Positions 1-9,920 are shown, numbered from the stretch's first letter. The stretch: DNA of 64,000 bases from Diploptera punctata (GCA_030220185.1 JASPKZ010000419.1:4049501-4113500), one strand, 5' to 3'. The notes: a model not told the origin generated them from the sequence alone. Numbers and translations are program-made.

Positions 1-41
<41 letters not shown>
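1..41. repeat. (TAA)n microsatellite
   Basis: Uninterrupted trinucleotide repeat at the window edge. It may extend further to the left. Confidence 0.95.
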
Positions 42-42
<1 letters not shown>

Positions 43-152
43 TTAACAACTGAACTAACTCAATGACACAAGATTTAAAGGTTTTGTTTTATATCAGGCT
101 GCTGGCCTCATATTCACAAATATAAGTCATGAGATGGACGAATATAGAAAAA

Positions 153-392
153 GTATATGTATGTCACATGGTCAACACATCGGGTGTTTCAGCCATTAGA
201 ACTGGATTTTCAACCAGGAGCCACTACTTACTGTAGGTGCCCAAATTCCTTTGCGGTGCTGAGTGAGCACCGATCTCATGTCATTGTATATACTAACCAA
301 GATTCCAATGAAACATTTATTCCAACATGTGGACTAGAACCAGAGCTCCGCGCCAAAGCATGATGCTTAATATACCGCTCGGTCTCCATGTG
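153..392 (-). mobile_element. SINE-B copy (class II tRNA-like head)
   Basis: Read on the minus strand this begins with a Leu/Ser-type tRNA-like head (CCGAGCGGTATATTAAG, then a GGTTCTAGTCC B-box-like stretch). The body matches the copy at 53000-53355, including a shared GTAAGTAGTGGCTCC-like block and a conserved ACCATGTGACAT block. It is flanked by an imperfect repeat of about 12 bp (CGAATATAGAAAAA at 139-152, CGAATATAAAAACA at 393-406), the expected footprint of LINE-driven insertion. A small ORF across it is not coding. It is more diverged than the other copies. Confidence 0.7.
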
Positions 393-444
393 CGAATATA
401 AAAACAATCAGCACAATAAAAACTAACTAAATAATTCACTGAAC

Positions 445-875
445 TATTGAGATCGGTGTATCATGGCTGTGCGGACATAAGCTCCCTATACATTCCTATC
501 CAGAACTATAGTTTTTCATTCATCCCTGTATAATTCACCTTGCTCAAATTACGGTTAATGTTATTCACCCACTTCATTTTTAGCCTCTCTACTGGGCGCT
601 TTCCCTCTGCTTTTGTTACAAGATGTTTCCATTCTCTTTTTTTTATTATTATTTCCCATTCGTGCTACTCCTGTCCATTGCAATATAGGAGAATTATATC
701 TTCTTATTACATCTGGTTTCCCTTTAAAGATCATGTAGCTTACAGTTAAGTGGTCTTCTCCATTCACCTCTCTGTATCTCATTGGTTCAAATGAGATATT
801 TATTCTCAAACACTCGTAATATTTCTTTCCTCCTTTCCTGATTTCACACTCATCACAGTCGAGTCTACGACAAGG
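445..875 (-). mobile_element. LINE-C 3' fragment
   Basis: The minus strand shows remnants of the C-terminal region of a non-LTR retrotransposon polyprotein. The landmarks resemble those at 36650-36990: a GHVARMGN-like region, a PEGKR/GRPR-like basic block, then a DRDVWRAY-like end and a stop near the word for AMNLRV. Several frameshifts and stops are present, so it is dead. The endonuclease and RT are missing, as expected for a 5'-truncated copy. Clade assignment is not secure. Confidence 0.65.
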
Positions 876-2460
876 GAACACCACCTAGAAGCACTCGCCA
901 CTGAAGATGCCCTCCGCAGTTGAGGGAGAAAGGTTTGGAAAAAACACCAGTTATTGACCATGGCCATATAGCCCGGAAGTCTCTGTAGTGAATAATAGTA
1001 TACATTTGCAGAATTAAGCCTATGTTTATTTTACAACTGCTATTATTATAAATATTATTGTTGAATAATAGTACTAACAATAGGCCTAATAAGAAAAATA
1101 ATGGCAGCACTAATTTACATTTACGGCCAAGTTAAGGCCAGGGTTTTAAAATTTTATTGCTGGTTGTAATTGAGGCACAAGATCATAAGATACTATTTTA
1201 ATTTCGATACACAGCTAGATACACGTTTGTATGTTGAATATTTTACGATTTTATGGTTAGAGCTTTGAACACTTTTCCTGTCATGTCACGGACTGCTGAT
1301 AGCTATCATTATTTAAAATTAAATTAATTGATTTTTAAGGAAAATATAACCTGCATAACATCTATATTCAGCATTTGTTTATTAGATATAATAATCCATC
1401 TGGAATATAAATGAAAACTTTGTATATCTTCAATTTTTAAAATAGCATTTCTTATTTTATTTTATTTTGTTTTTTGTTGGTGTTAATATTAGACAACATT
1501 TGAATTCTGTAATGTGTAGGATATACGTTAATAATATTTTGAATTGTATTAAATATAATGTGGAACAGAAGATCTTATGACCTTAACTCTGCCACCTTAA
1601 ATAAAGGATTATTATTATTATTGTTATTATTACTATTATTATTATTATTATTTTATATTTTTTTTAAATATTAGGGACAAATATAAAAATTACAGAAGAA
1701 TTAATTAGTGAAATTATCACTGAAATAAATTAGTGAAATTATAGAAATTACCAAATGTCTTCCAAAACAACAAACTGAAATTTTAAAGGCTCTGTGAAAT
1801 ACGTAATAAAAATACCGTTTGTCCGAAAATAAGTCTTGTTGTGGTGGTTGTGGTATGGAGCTATGTCGGTTAACAATTACTTTGGATTAATAAATGGGAA
1901 ATATTTCTGGTTATGATAGGAAGGATTATGTTATATAATTGCGGATTTACTGAAATTTGTTTCAAAATATGATTATAATTTTGTTGTAATAAATAGAGAC
2001 TGTACCAATTTTGTACACAGTGATCAGTTTTTATGTAAATAGGATTTAGTGCATTCTTGAAGTGTCGTTCATTTTTCTGCAGAAAAAATGGTATAAACTA
2101 TTGTAAAAAATAAAACAAAACTTTTATATAATTTGTTAGTATATCGAGGAAAATTATAACATTTTTGCAACGTTTTGATTAAGCGAATTTCTGTTAAGGT
2201 GGGTTTTATTGTGCTTGGAAATTAATTAAACCACAATCATGTACCACAATAAGGTAGATTAGCACTATGATGGTGATAAAATAACGATCTTCATAACAAA
2301 TTCTACTAATCCTATATTATTTCATCATTTTCTGATTTATTTCTGTGTGATAGGTAAATGTTTTTATTTTATTGTTGAACATGCACAGTAAGATAAAAAC
2401 TTAAAATATGTACGTTTTTGGCAGGTGCTGTCGTCCTTAACTGTGTTAAAATTTTATATT
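876..2460. other. AT-rich stretch without recognisable genes
   Basis: Only short ORFs occur and none resembles a known domain. A (TTA)n microsatellite lies at about 1608-1652. No repeat shared with the rest of the window was recognised. Confidence 0.5.
1608..1652. repeat. (TTA)n microsatellite, imperfect
   Basis: Imperfect TTA/TTG repeat, about 45 bp. Confidence 0.9.
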
Positions 2461-2471
2461 TAAAATGTTAT

Positions 2472-2509
2472 CTGGAGGCCTTTCGGAAATTTAGTTCCAT
2501 CATCAGCAG
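2472..2509 (-). ncRNA. Hammerhead-like ribozyme motif (PLE type i)
   Basis: On the minus strand the order is stem I (CTG), a canonical core CTGATGA, one T, a short hairpin (GGAA paired with TTCC), GAAA, a self-complementary AGGCCT, CTC as the NUH cleavage triplet, then CAG closing stem I. Hammerhead motifs are known in Penelope-like elements, often with a very short stem III that works by dimerisation. The extra T before stem II departs from the textbook core, and the same T occurs in the other candidates here. Activity is inferred, not shown. Confidence 0.5.
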
Positions 2510-2760
2510 GATGAGTATCTGCTGTAGGTTGTTGTTACTGTTTACGACGATGTAGACTCAAAGTGTCTTAGTAGCAACTGACTTGTTTTTTACTATCTCG
2601 TATAACGGATGGTACGACTGGGGTGTGTTCTTATTAAGAAGTAAGCTGTTATTTCTTTTATAAATTCAAGGTCTTCGAATATATTTATTTTGCTGGAATG
2701 TTTTCTTTGTGAATTATCGTTAGAGTGAATTTTATTGCAATAAAATGCACAATGTTAATT
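2472..2760 (-). pseudogene. Penelope-like element C-terminal fragment
   Basis: The minus strand encodes a broken segment with a KINIFEDLEFIKEI-like block. It resembles the KINLLEEMEIMK and KINILEEIEIIQK blocks of the PLE C-termini at 31727-31954 and 10003-10260. This block lies downstream of the GIY-YIG endonuclease in PLEs. The hammerhead-like motif follows directly, as in those copies. No intact ORF remains. Confidence 0.5.
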
Positions 2761-2924
2761 TTAAACCCAATAATATGAAGTTCGGAGGTTCATTCTTTAC
2801 GCCGGACCCAAGTTACGGACTAGAGACGAGGGAAATAACCAACATTGTAATTTAAAATTGTATTTTATTTGACTGTTTCTAAATATATACACATCATCCT
2901 TTGCCCAATATTAAGTTTTGATTC

Positions 2925-3420
2925 TCTTCATCCATTCTTCTCTATCTTTTCAGTTCCATCCTCTGTCCTTCATCAAATTCATAATTCCATCTGACATGTC
3001 TCCCTCTTCTTTTCGTCCGATTTGGAATCTACTCAAATCTCCTAACTGGCAATCTATCTTCATACATCCTGTGCATGTGTTCAAATCATTGTAACTGTTT
3101 ATTTCCCACAAATTGTTAAACTGTTTCGTTAAAGTTAATTTTTTCTCGGATAATAGCATTTATAATTATGTCTGATTTCGAGCATCGTGCAGATCTTAAA
3201 AAAATTATGTTCTAAATGTTGCAATGTTTACTTTAATTTGGAATTTATAGTCCAAGTTTCTGCTTCGAAGCTCATTAAACTTCTTACTACTGGTTTATAA
3301 ATATATATTTTAGTTTTTTTAAATATCTGTTTATCCCACAATATCCTATTCAACATTTCTATTAAATATCAACCTTTAACTATTGTTTTTATTATTTCCA
3401 AAAATCATTGTTTTCATATT
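2925..3420 (-). mobile_element. LINE 3' fragment
   Basis: Minus-strand translation in shifting frames gives a C-terminal LINE pattern: MHRMYEDRLPVR-like, then an RRGRHVRWNYEF-like basic block, then EGQRMELKR and RRMDEEN. This is the GHV.RM...GRP..W...RGW...DR.EW order common to these elements. Frameshifts and stops show decay. Confidence 0.6.
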
Positions 3421-3476
3421 AATTTATTTCAACTCTCAAATATTTAATTAGGTTACAAATATTAATAATGGTATCT

Positions 3477-3867
3477 GTCCACCGCTGTGGTCTCGAGGTA
3501 GCGTGCTGCCTTGTCACGCAGCGGGCCCGGGTTCGATTCCCGGTTGGGACAGTTTCCTGGGCGAGGTTTTTATCGAGGTTTTTCCTCACAAGTAAGACAA
3601 ATGCCAGGAAACTTTAAAGCCCAAACGATCCCCGAACATCGTATGGCCGTCGCAATCATCATCATTCATATTCATCTTAGATTAAGCTTAGGATTAAGGA
3701 CTCTCCTGGCGCAACAACCATCATCATCACCCATCATATCTTCAGGGCAACGTAACCCCGCCTTCCAGGCGCCCCAACCTCAGAAGTAGGTTAAAATTAC
3801 GCCAATACCAGGAAATAACACCAGACATGTCCAAAAGGACAATCTGGGACATTAAAAATATATATAT
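3477..3867 (+). mobile_element. SINE-A copy 1 (type 2 tail)
   Basis: The tRNA-like head contains the B-box-like GGTTCGATTCC and is followed by the family body (GGTTTTTATCGAGG, TAAGACAAATG). The 3' half differs from most copies: it carries a TTAGGATTAAGGACTCTC and AACGTAACCCCGCC block, shared only with the copy at 33206. It is bounded by an 11-bp TSD, TAATGGTATCT, at 3466-3476 and 3868-3878. The 92-residue ORF across it is incidental. Confidence 0.9.
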
Positions 3868-3976
3868 TAATGGTATCTTTGGAATCTTCTAATACCAAAT
3901 TTTTCCACTATTACCAATTACCATATATTGAGTTTTATTCACATTAACTTTTAATCCTAATTTTAATTATTTATAT

Positions 3977-4294
3977 CCATCCATAATAATTCTGGTCGAA
4001 GGCAGGTCCTTCACTGCAATCATAGCATTTTCATGCTAAACTTACAGCTTTATTAGGGAATTGTAGATGTGGTAGCTTCCCGTTGCTTTCCACACCAGTG
4101 AAGGATGTTGATGATGATAAGGGCCATGTGATTTCGGGGACAGTTTGGGCCTTAAAGTTTTCCTGACATTTGTCTTACAGGTGAGGAAAAATCCCGATAA
4201 AAAGCTCACCCAGAAAAACTGCCTCGATCGGGGATCGAACCCGGGCCCACTGTGTGACAAGGCAGCACGCTACTTCGAGTCCACAGCGGTGGAC
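3977..4294 (-). mobile_element. SINE-A copy 2
   Basis: Full-length type 1 copy on the minus strand. The tail word CCATCCATAATAATTCTG is at the left and the head ending CACAGCGGTGGAC at the right. Flanks carry a near-perfect repeat (AATTATTTAT on the left, AATTATTTAC on the right). Confidence 0.9.
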
Positions 4295-4334
4295 AATTAT
4301 TTACATAATGAGTTCAATTAGCGGTATAGAATTA

Positions 4335-4920
4335 TTTTTTTCACGATAGTGCATTCTGTCGTACTTACAGGAATGACGACCAAGATTGAAAGTTAAATTT
4401 CCTAAATTTCGGGGTTGCCAACCTATAAATAACTAAATAAGTATACTTTAATATTAATTTTACATACCTAGGGCGGGAAGTAAAACCACTGCCCTTTATG
4501 TAAACTACGTACAATGTATATACAAAAATATATCCAAAAGGCAGTATTAATATACATTATACGAAACAAATCACTGAATTTAAATGAATCGAACTTTATT
4601 TGAAACAATATGAAACAACAAATTCGTACTTTCCGCCATTTTATACCTGATTGGTGTGACGGCCTGCTGTAATCTCACCTAAATTATGTTCGGTATTTAC
4701 CGCATATGCATTGGACAGGCTGCTAACGTCAGTCAGTTGTTTATAATGAACACAAATAGTTCCAACAAAGATGTTATTAATTTACTATTATTTATTATTT
4801 TGAAAACACCATCGAGAAAAAAATATGTACAACACATGTTTTATAATCTCGGAAATTAAAAACCTCGCTATCGCTACTGTAAGAACCATTTCCTAACCTC
4901 GCATTGTAATATACTATCAA
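4335..4920. repeat. Unidentified dispersed repeat R1, copy 1
   Basis: About 580 bp, present again in inverted orientation at 16955-17530. Shared landmarks are CACGATAGTGCATTCTGTCGTACTTACAG at one end, GGCAGTGGTTTTACTTCCC-like and TTTGAAACAATATGAA in the middle, and TCGTAATATACTAT at the other end. There is no coding potential and no terminal inverted repeat that I can see. It could be an old non-autonomous DNA element, a LINE UTR or a segmental duplication. Confidence 0.65.
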
Positions 4921-4933
4921 ATATTAGTCCATA

Positions 4934-5297
4934 TCCATCCATCCATACTAATTGTGCCCGAGAGCAGGTCTTTCACTGCAATCATAGCACTTTCATGCTG
5001 TGCTTTGCAACTTTACTAGGGAATTATAGGTGTAGTAGCTTCCCATTACTTTCCACACCTGTGAAGGATGATGATGATGATGATGATATGGATGATGATG
5101 ATATGGATGATGATGATATGGATGATGATGATGATGATTTTCGGGGACCTTTGGGCTCTAAGCTTCCTGACATTTGTTTTACAGGAGAGGAAAAACCCCG
5201 AGAAAAACCTCACCCAAGAGCCTGTCCCGACCGGGAATCGAACCCGGGCCCGCTGCGTGACAAGGCAGCATGCTACTTCGAGATAATAGCGGTGGAC
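4934..5297 (-). mobile_element. SINE-A copy 3 with expanded GATGAT tract
   Basis: Full-length minus-strand copy. TSD: ATTAGTCCATAT at 4922-4933 and ATTAATCCATAT at 5298-5309 (11 of 12 match). The internal ATC/GAT tract has expanded into GATGATGATATG units (5069-5136), giving spurious poly-Met and poly-Asp ORFs. Confidence 0.92.
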
Positions 5298-5392
5298 ATT
5301 AATCCATATAATGAAATAAATAATTATACCCATTTTTATTTAAGTCATAATTTATATTTAGTTTCTTCGTTTGTTGTGCGACTTTCTTTATT

Positions 5393-5635
5393 AAAATATA
5401 AAATTATGGAATATTCACCTGAAAGGTCCGTTTCCTCAACTGAATTATTTAACTGTAGCCCTTTCGGGATCTGCCGATGATGGGACAAGTCCCGAAAGCG
5501 CTACAGTTAAATAATTAATTAAGTTGAGGAAACTGACCTTTCAGGTGAATATTCCATAATTTTATTATTTAATTTTGAATAGTACCTCAACGGAACACAT
5601 CATGAATCTTATAAAAGTCGACTTTCTTTGTCAAA
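5393..5635. mobile_element. PLE-derived palindrome with hammerhead-like motif
   Basis: The two halves are inverted copies of each other: the ATGGAATATTCACCTGAAAGG and TTATTTAACTGTAG side recurs reversed after 5506. The left half stops inside the hammerhead-like motif; the right half continues into CTCAACGGAACACATCATG. The same modules flank the PLE coding fragment at 31620-32210 and recur at 39755-40010. This looks like the inverted, tail-to-tail arrangement described for Penelope-like insertions, with all coding sequence lost. Confidence 0.6.
5471..5506 (+). ncRNA. Hammerhead-like ribozyme motif (PLE type ii)
   Basis: Order: CTG stem I, CCGATGA core (one change from CTGATGA), T, hairpin GGGAC-AA-GTCCC, GAAA, self-complementary AGCGCT, CTA cleavage triplet, CAG closing stem I. 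The C in the second core position would be expected to weaken catalysis. The same motif occurs at 31735-31770, 32119-32153 and 39821-39856. Confidence 0.45.
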
Positions 5636-5699
5636 ATTACAATACACGGCATTGTAATGTTACATTTTATAAGATCGTAAAGTACTGAAATAAGACAAA

Positions 5700-5790
5700 G
5701 TCTTCTTCTTCTCCACTTCATGCATTAGGCTAACTGCCTGTTCCGTCATCACAGTTTCTCCTTATCGGCTTCCCTACGTCTCTCTATGAG
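5700..5790 (-). mobile_element. Short LINE 3' terminal fragment
   Basis: On the minus strand, a basic GRPIRRNCDDGT-like piece ends in a (GAA)n-rich tract. It resembles the terminal GRP..RW...D block of LINE-D ends. Too short for family assignment. Confidence 0.35.
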
Positions 5791-5879
5791 ACAAAGTATC
5801 AAATAAATTAAATTAGTGGTTTTTTTTTTTCACTTCCGAAAGGAGTCGTAGTTTTTTGTATAATGTGTATGGATGCCTC

Positions 5880-6110
5880 TATCACTATATTGATGACTTG
5901 ATCGTAAGTAGGGGTCAGGAGGTCAAACGACGTGAGGACGCTATCACCCAGAGGGCGCGGGTGAGCGAGATAAAAGCCGTCAGTGTGTGAGGATGCGCAA
6001 CGGGCCGTGCTGCTACTGATAGCGCCCCACTAGATTAATAGCTGTCGGGACAAGGGATCACGCGTCTGCGTATTACGTGCTGTCAAGACGCTGTCATTTT
6101 CCTACCAAGT
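5880..6110. other. GC-richer unidentified island
   Basis: About 230 bp clearly richer in G+C and CpG than its surroundings. It includes GAGGGCGCGGGTGAGCGAGA and a TATA-like GATAAAAGCC. There is no long ORF and no tRNA boxes, and it is not repeated elsewhere in the window. It could be a repeat edge or a promoter-like remnant. Confidence 0.3.
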
Positions 6111-6344
6111 TTCATAAAACTTTTATAAGTCCAACGATTACTTCTACATTCAGCCAAACTTTGGTCTTAAACAACACTGAACATTCCACTTGGAAAAATC
6201 AATTGTACCTAATTTTATAACTGCATTTAGTAATTTAAAACCTATGCTGATATTACTAAACACTACGTTTTTATATTGAAATAAACTAATATAGTTCTCC
6301 AATTTTGATTTTAATTTCATATTTTATAAGTGTTTCTTTAATAT

Positions 6345-7560
6345 ATATATAGTAGTAGGACTTTATTAGACAAAAAGTAAGATATTTACAATATTATTTA
6401 CAAATATGGAAAACAAAATGAAACAGTAACATTACAATTACATAAAGAAAACACAATAATATTACAATTACATAATAATACAATGACATTATACATTAAT
6501 TAAATTATGTAAAATTATTAAGAATTAATGATAGGCCCTATTGCATTTTGATAACATGTAGGCCTATTTATTCATGAATGAGTGTTGTTTTTATTTTCCG
6601 CGTTTTGTCCAGAAATTTACCCAAGTTTATCCAATTTTCTGGATTTACCATTAACTCGTAGCATGCCAATCTTTCCCGATTTGAATTTACAAATCTTTCC
6701 GGTAGTAACTGACGGCTCCAATGTTCTAAATCATCACACTTTCCTAATACATGTATCTCGTCTTCCAAGCTTCCACATATTGGACATATTCGCATATCGT
6801 GATCGTCGCTAATTTTTAGAAATTTCCATGCCCCTAGCCTAAACCAAGCAAGCCCTGTTCTCTCTTTAAATCCTAGGTTGAGTATATAAGATTATTTTCC
6901 CCAAATGTGTTTTAGGTCTATTTGTAAATACAATGAGCGTTTTCCCGTACATTCGGCGAAAATATCTTGTTGGTTTATCTAAGTACCTCCTCCTTATTTT
7001 TCTCCATACATTCTTGCGATTTTCAGTCCGTTTTTCCCATACCCAACCCATCCCAATCTTTTGGAGTTCTCTCCTAACCTCGTCTGCCCAAAATTTCACA
7101 TCTATGTTTCTAATTTGGTGGTCGTAACAAATTGCTCTAAGCATTGTTTGTTCACCTTGGATTACCCGCAACCAGTATTTGAATACACGAATTTTGCAGT
7201 TTATGTCGTCCTGGAATGACCCAAATTCATATAAAATTCCACAGTTAGAAACGGCCTTACTAAGTCCTGTAATATATTTTAGAAAATGCGTATATACCTT
7301 ATTTAGTATTTCCGTTCTTTGGAAACCCCAAATCTTACTATCATAGTGCATTACTGGCCTGACCATCGCTCCATACATTTTTCTAATGTGCTGATTGGAA
7401 TATCAGGCACTCGATCCAGAGTACCGAGTACACTGTTAAGTTGTCCCCTCCCTTTGAATAATGCTATATCAATATGTTTTTTTTTCTCCCCACTTTCCGT
7501 TCATTTTCAACGTCGTACCAAAATATATTCAAAATGTTTCACGTTTTGAAGCACTTGAAC
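6345..7560 (-). mobile_element. LINE-A 3' half (C-terminal region and 3' UTR)
   Basis: Non-LTR retrotransposon 3' part on the minus strand. The largest open piece (7378-6866, 170 residues) starts MYGAMVRPVMHY and matches the copy at 24140-24470. A frame change then leads to a 75-residue piece (6795-6568) holding a CPICG...EDEIHVLGKC zinc-knuckle-like CxxC-H-C motif and ending NPENWINLGKF. The 3' UTR carries ATTGTAATATTATTGTG words and ends near CTAATAAAGTCCTACTACTA. The RT catalytic core is missing. Two or more frame breaks make it inactive. Confidence 0.85.
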
Positions 7561-7584
7561 TCTGTATTTCCATTCCTCTGCTCT

Positions 7585-7588
<4 letters not shown>

Positions 7589-7614
<26 letters not shown>
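7589..7614. repeat. (TA)n microsatellite
   Basis: Dinucleotide run at the junction between the LINE-A fragment and the following SINE-B. Confidence 0.95.
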
Positions 7615-7618
<4 letters not shown>

Positions 7619-7910
7619 TCGCGCCGTAGCAGAGTGGTTAAGGCAAGAAGCCTTAGCGCAGAGCTACGCGATTTGCACTGGTTCGAGTCCCCATAGGGGA
7701 AAACATTTCCTCGTGGGATTTCGGCCAGTATGAGAAGATCAGCTATAATGGCTGGGGTACCTGATATGCTGACCACATGTCACCCCTTCACTGGCTAGGT
7801 CATGGTCCACCACTGTGATTAACACATGTGGATGTGAGGCCAGCAGCTGGCCGTTAGGCCAGGGGCCTTAAGGGCCTATCGTCGCGCTTGGAGTTTGGAG
7901 TGTGTGTGCG
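7619..7910 (+). mobile_element. SINE-B copy 2 (tRNA-Leu/Ser-like head)
   Basis: The head reads GCGCCGTAGCAGAGTGGTTA (an A-box region typical of class II tRNAs) with GGTTCGAGTCCCC as B-box. The body shares TTTCGGCCAGTATG, CACATGTCACCCCT and GTGATTAACACATGTGGATG with the copy at 53000. The 3' limit is uncertain because a GT/AT-rich tract follows. Confidence 0.85.
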
Positions 7911-7922
7911 TGTATATAGATA

Positions 7923-7960
7923 TGTCAGATGGTTAGAGCGCTAAACGTACTTGTGTGTGG

Positions 7961-7990
<30 letters not shown>
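7923..7990 (+). repeat. Truncated tRNA-like head and (AT)n run
   Basis: CAGATGGTTAGAGCGCTAAACG resembles the 5' half of a tRNA (A-box only) and stops in a GT/AT microsatellite at 7958-7990. Possibly a truncated SINE. Confidence 0.35.
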
Positions 7991-7994
<4 letters not shown>

Positions 7995-8070
7995 CTCCTG
8001 GACCACTAGCTCTTTTATTTTATAATTATATATCATTATAAAATAAAAGAGCTAGTGGTCCAGGAGGAAT
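7991..8070. repeat. Perfect 34-bp hairpin at the LINE-B 5' truncation point
   Basis: The arms 7991-8024 and 8037-8070 are exact reverse complements around a 12-bp AT loop. The right arm is the start of the LINE-B coding fragment, so the left arm is an inverted copy of it. This fits inversion during target-primed reverse transcription. Confidence 0.95.
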
Positions 8071-8650
8071 ACCAGCAGAACTATTAAAACATGGATCCGA
8101 CCACTTATTTGAACGACTGAGAAAATTATTTACAAAATTTATGAATGGTGAAAAAGTTCCTGAAGAATGGAAACTAGGATACATTTCGACAATCCATAAA
8201 AAAGGAAAAAAAGACATGTGAAAATTATAGAGGTATAACAGTAACAAGTACTATGAGTAGACTCTAAGGACGTATACTAAAATATTATTTGGAAAAATCT
8301 ATAGTGATATGGAATTAGAGGAACAGTCGGGATTTAGAGCAGATCGTTCCACAACCGACAATTTATTTTTGCATTACTCAGGTAATAGAAAAGAAAATGC
8401 AATATGGACAACCTTTGCACCTACTATTTGTAGATCTTGAGAAAGCATAGACAATGTCCCTATAGAGAAACTATGGATTACTTTAAGACGTATGGGAATT
8501 AAGACTATAATAATTAAAGCTATACAAAATTTATATGACAATTGCATATCTAAAATTGAAATTGGCAGTAAATTGTCACACGGTTTCACGATAAATAAAG
8601 GTCTTCGTCAAGGTTGTTGTCTATCACCGACTCTGTTTGAAATATATGTA
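8037..8650 (+). pseudogene. LINE-B reverse transcriptase, left part
   Basis: RT fingers and palm of a non-LTR retrotransposon. It begins KRASGPGGIPAELLKHG, then ENYRGITVTSTMSRL, EEQSGFRADRSTTDN, and GLRQGCCLSPTLFEIYV. There are several frame breaks, and the FVDLEKAYD box is damaged. Homologous to the better copy at 61021-59993. The reading frame runs into the TA target of the Tc1-like insertion and resumes after it at 10923 as HEILKNW, showing that the insertion split one element. Confidence 0.88.
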
Positions 8651-8800
8651 CACCCTTTGACAAAAAAAAAAGTCATCTCTTGAACGCACATTTCTTCTAA
8701 GTCATACTCGGCACAGCGCTGGGTTCAAACTAGGAAACTAGTCATAATTGTGAAGTCCTCGAGCTACTGTGTTATGTGGCATAAACTGAAGACTCTCCTA

Positions 8801-8890
8801 CGTGTCTGATAGCTAAGCGGTAAAGCATGTGGTCACTGTTTCTGTTAGTGAAGATTGCGGGTTCGCGTCTTCAAGTAAGCAATTTTTTTT
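8801..8890 (+). ncRNA. tRNA-like Pol III cassette in left end of Tc1-like element
   Basis: An A-box-like TAGCTAAGCGG and a B-box-like GGTTCGCGTCT are spaced as in a tRNA and followed by a run of eight T (8883-8890), which would terminate Pol III. It mirrors a similar unit at the other end. Transcription is inferred. It could instead be a SINE insertion, but no TSD is visible. Confidence 0.5.
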
Positions 8891-9245
8891 CGTGATATTT
8901 GTATTAAAACGTTATATGAATTAAATACATTTTATTTCGACATTTGAATTAATCTATACTTTTTAAGTTCATATTTTTTTTATACCGTTGGGGTTATAAC
9001 AATGTTAAATTATATATTTTTATAAGCTTTATATTAACTTGACCTGTATCTCTCTATGTAACGGAATTTTGTGAACACGATTTTCACTCGCTTAAAAACA
9101 TTAGATCGACTTGAAACTTTGTATACTTGTAAAGGACTCATAACAATACAATAATTTCATTATTTCTTTTAAATCCTGGCCAGAATCATCAGAAAAAAAC
9201 CGGTGTAATAGGTTACGGACTTCTCGACTTTTTAGTGAATCCTTT

Positions 9246-9318
9246 TAAGAGCTCAGTTGGTAGAGCGGTGGAAATTTCAGTAATCCATAGGCTGCTGGTT
9301 CAAATCCAGGCCAGAGGA
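9246..9318 (+). ncRNA. tRNA-Tyr-like unit (degenerate)
   Basis: GAGCTCAGTTGGTAGAGCGG matches the D-arm region and A-box of eukaryotic tRNA-Tyr; TAATCCATAGGCTGCTGG and GGTTCAAATCC match its variable and T arms. The anticodon loop is deleted, leaving GGAAATTTCAG, the 3' part of the intron-like segment seen at 36080-36100. Not a functional tRNA gene. Confidence 0.6.
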
Positions 9319-9426
9319 TTTTTAAAAAGAGTATTAAGCAATTAGATTTTCATGGGATTCCAGTTTATGACAATCAATTAAACTAAAAATTAAAAAAATA
9401 AATAATAGTTTAAAAAACTGAAACAA

Positions 9427-9920
9427 CACGCTTTATTAGAAAACCATACTAAAAAACTAAAAATAAATAATAGTTTTAAAAAACTAAAACACGCTTTATT
9501 AGAAAACCGAACTCAAAAATGAAAAATAATTTTAATATCCAACACGCTTGGGATAAAATTAAAGTGGTCAACAAAAAAATCACCTCCAACACATCTAGAA
9601 TAAAACTAGAGTTATCTACAAAAAAAAATAATTTTACCATCAAAAGCGTGGGGTGCTTTCTATGGTTTTTACGTTTTCTTCTTAGAGACTTTAATTTTAC
9701 CAATATATGTTTATTATCAAATATATTAATTGATATAGAGCACCCCACACTTTTGATGGTATTTTTTTTGTAGATAACTCTAGTTTTATTCTAGATGTGT
9801 TGGAGATGATTTTTTGTTGACAACTTTAATTTTATCCCAAGCGTGTTGGAAATTAAAACTATTTTTCATTTTTAGTTCGGTTTTCTAATAAAGCGTGTTG
9901 TTTTAGTTTTTAACTATTAT
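9427..9920. repeat. Palindrome, arms about 190-200 bp
   Basis: Left arm includes ACACGCTTTATTAGAAAACCG, CCAACACGCTTGGGATAAA and CATCAAAAGCGTGGGGTGC. These return in reverse order to the right of a loop of about 75 bp (TTATCAAATATATTAATTG). Related shorter palindromes lie at 33430-33640 and 36240-36580. Non-coding. Confidence 0.9.

Noticed and set aside
3480..3545. tRNA gene suspected from the GGTTCGATTCC box (and in other SINE-A heads)
   Set aside because: Recurs in many copies with TSDs and body; cloverleaf incomplete. SINE heads, not tRNA genes.
5068..5286. ORF beginning with six Met and the overlapping 161-codon Asp-rich ORF
   Set aside because: Both are translations of the GATGAT microsatellite inside SINE-A copy 3; no protein evidence.
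6350..6350. LTR retrotransposon or endogenous virus sequences
   Set aside because: No LTR pairs, primer-binding sites or gag/protease/integrase-like translations were recognised anywhere in the window.
7507..7776. 89-codon ORF spanning the (TA)n run
   Set aside because: Joins a LINE-A fragment, a microsatellite and a SINE by chance.
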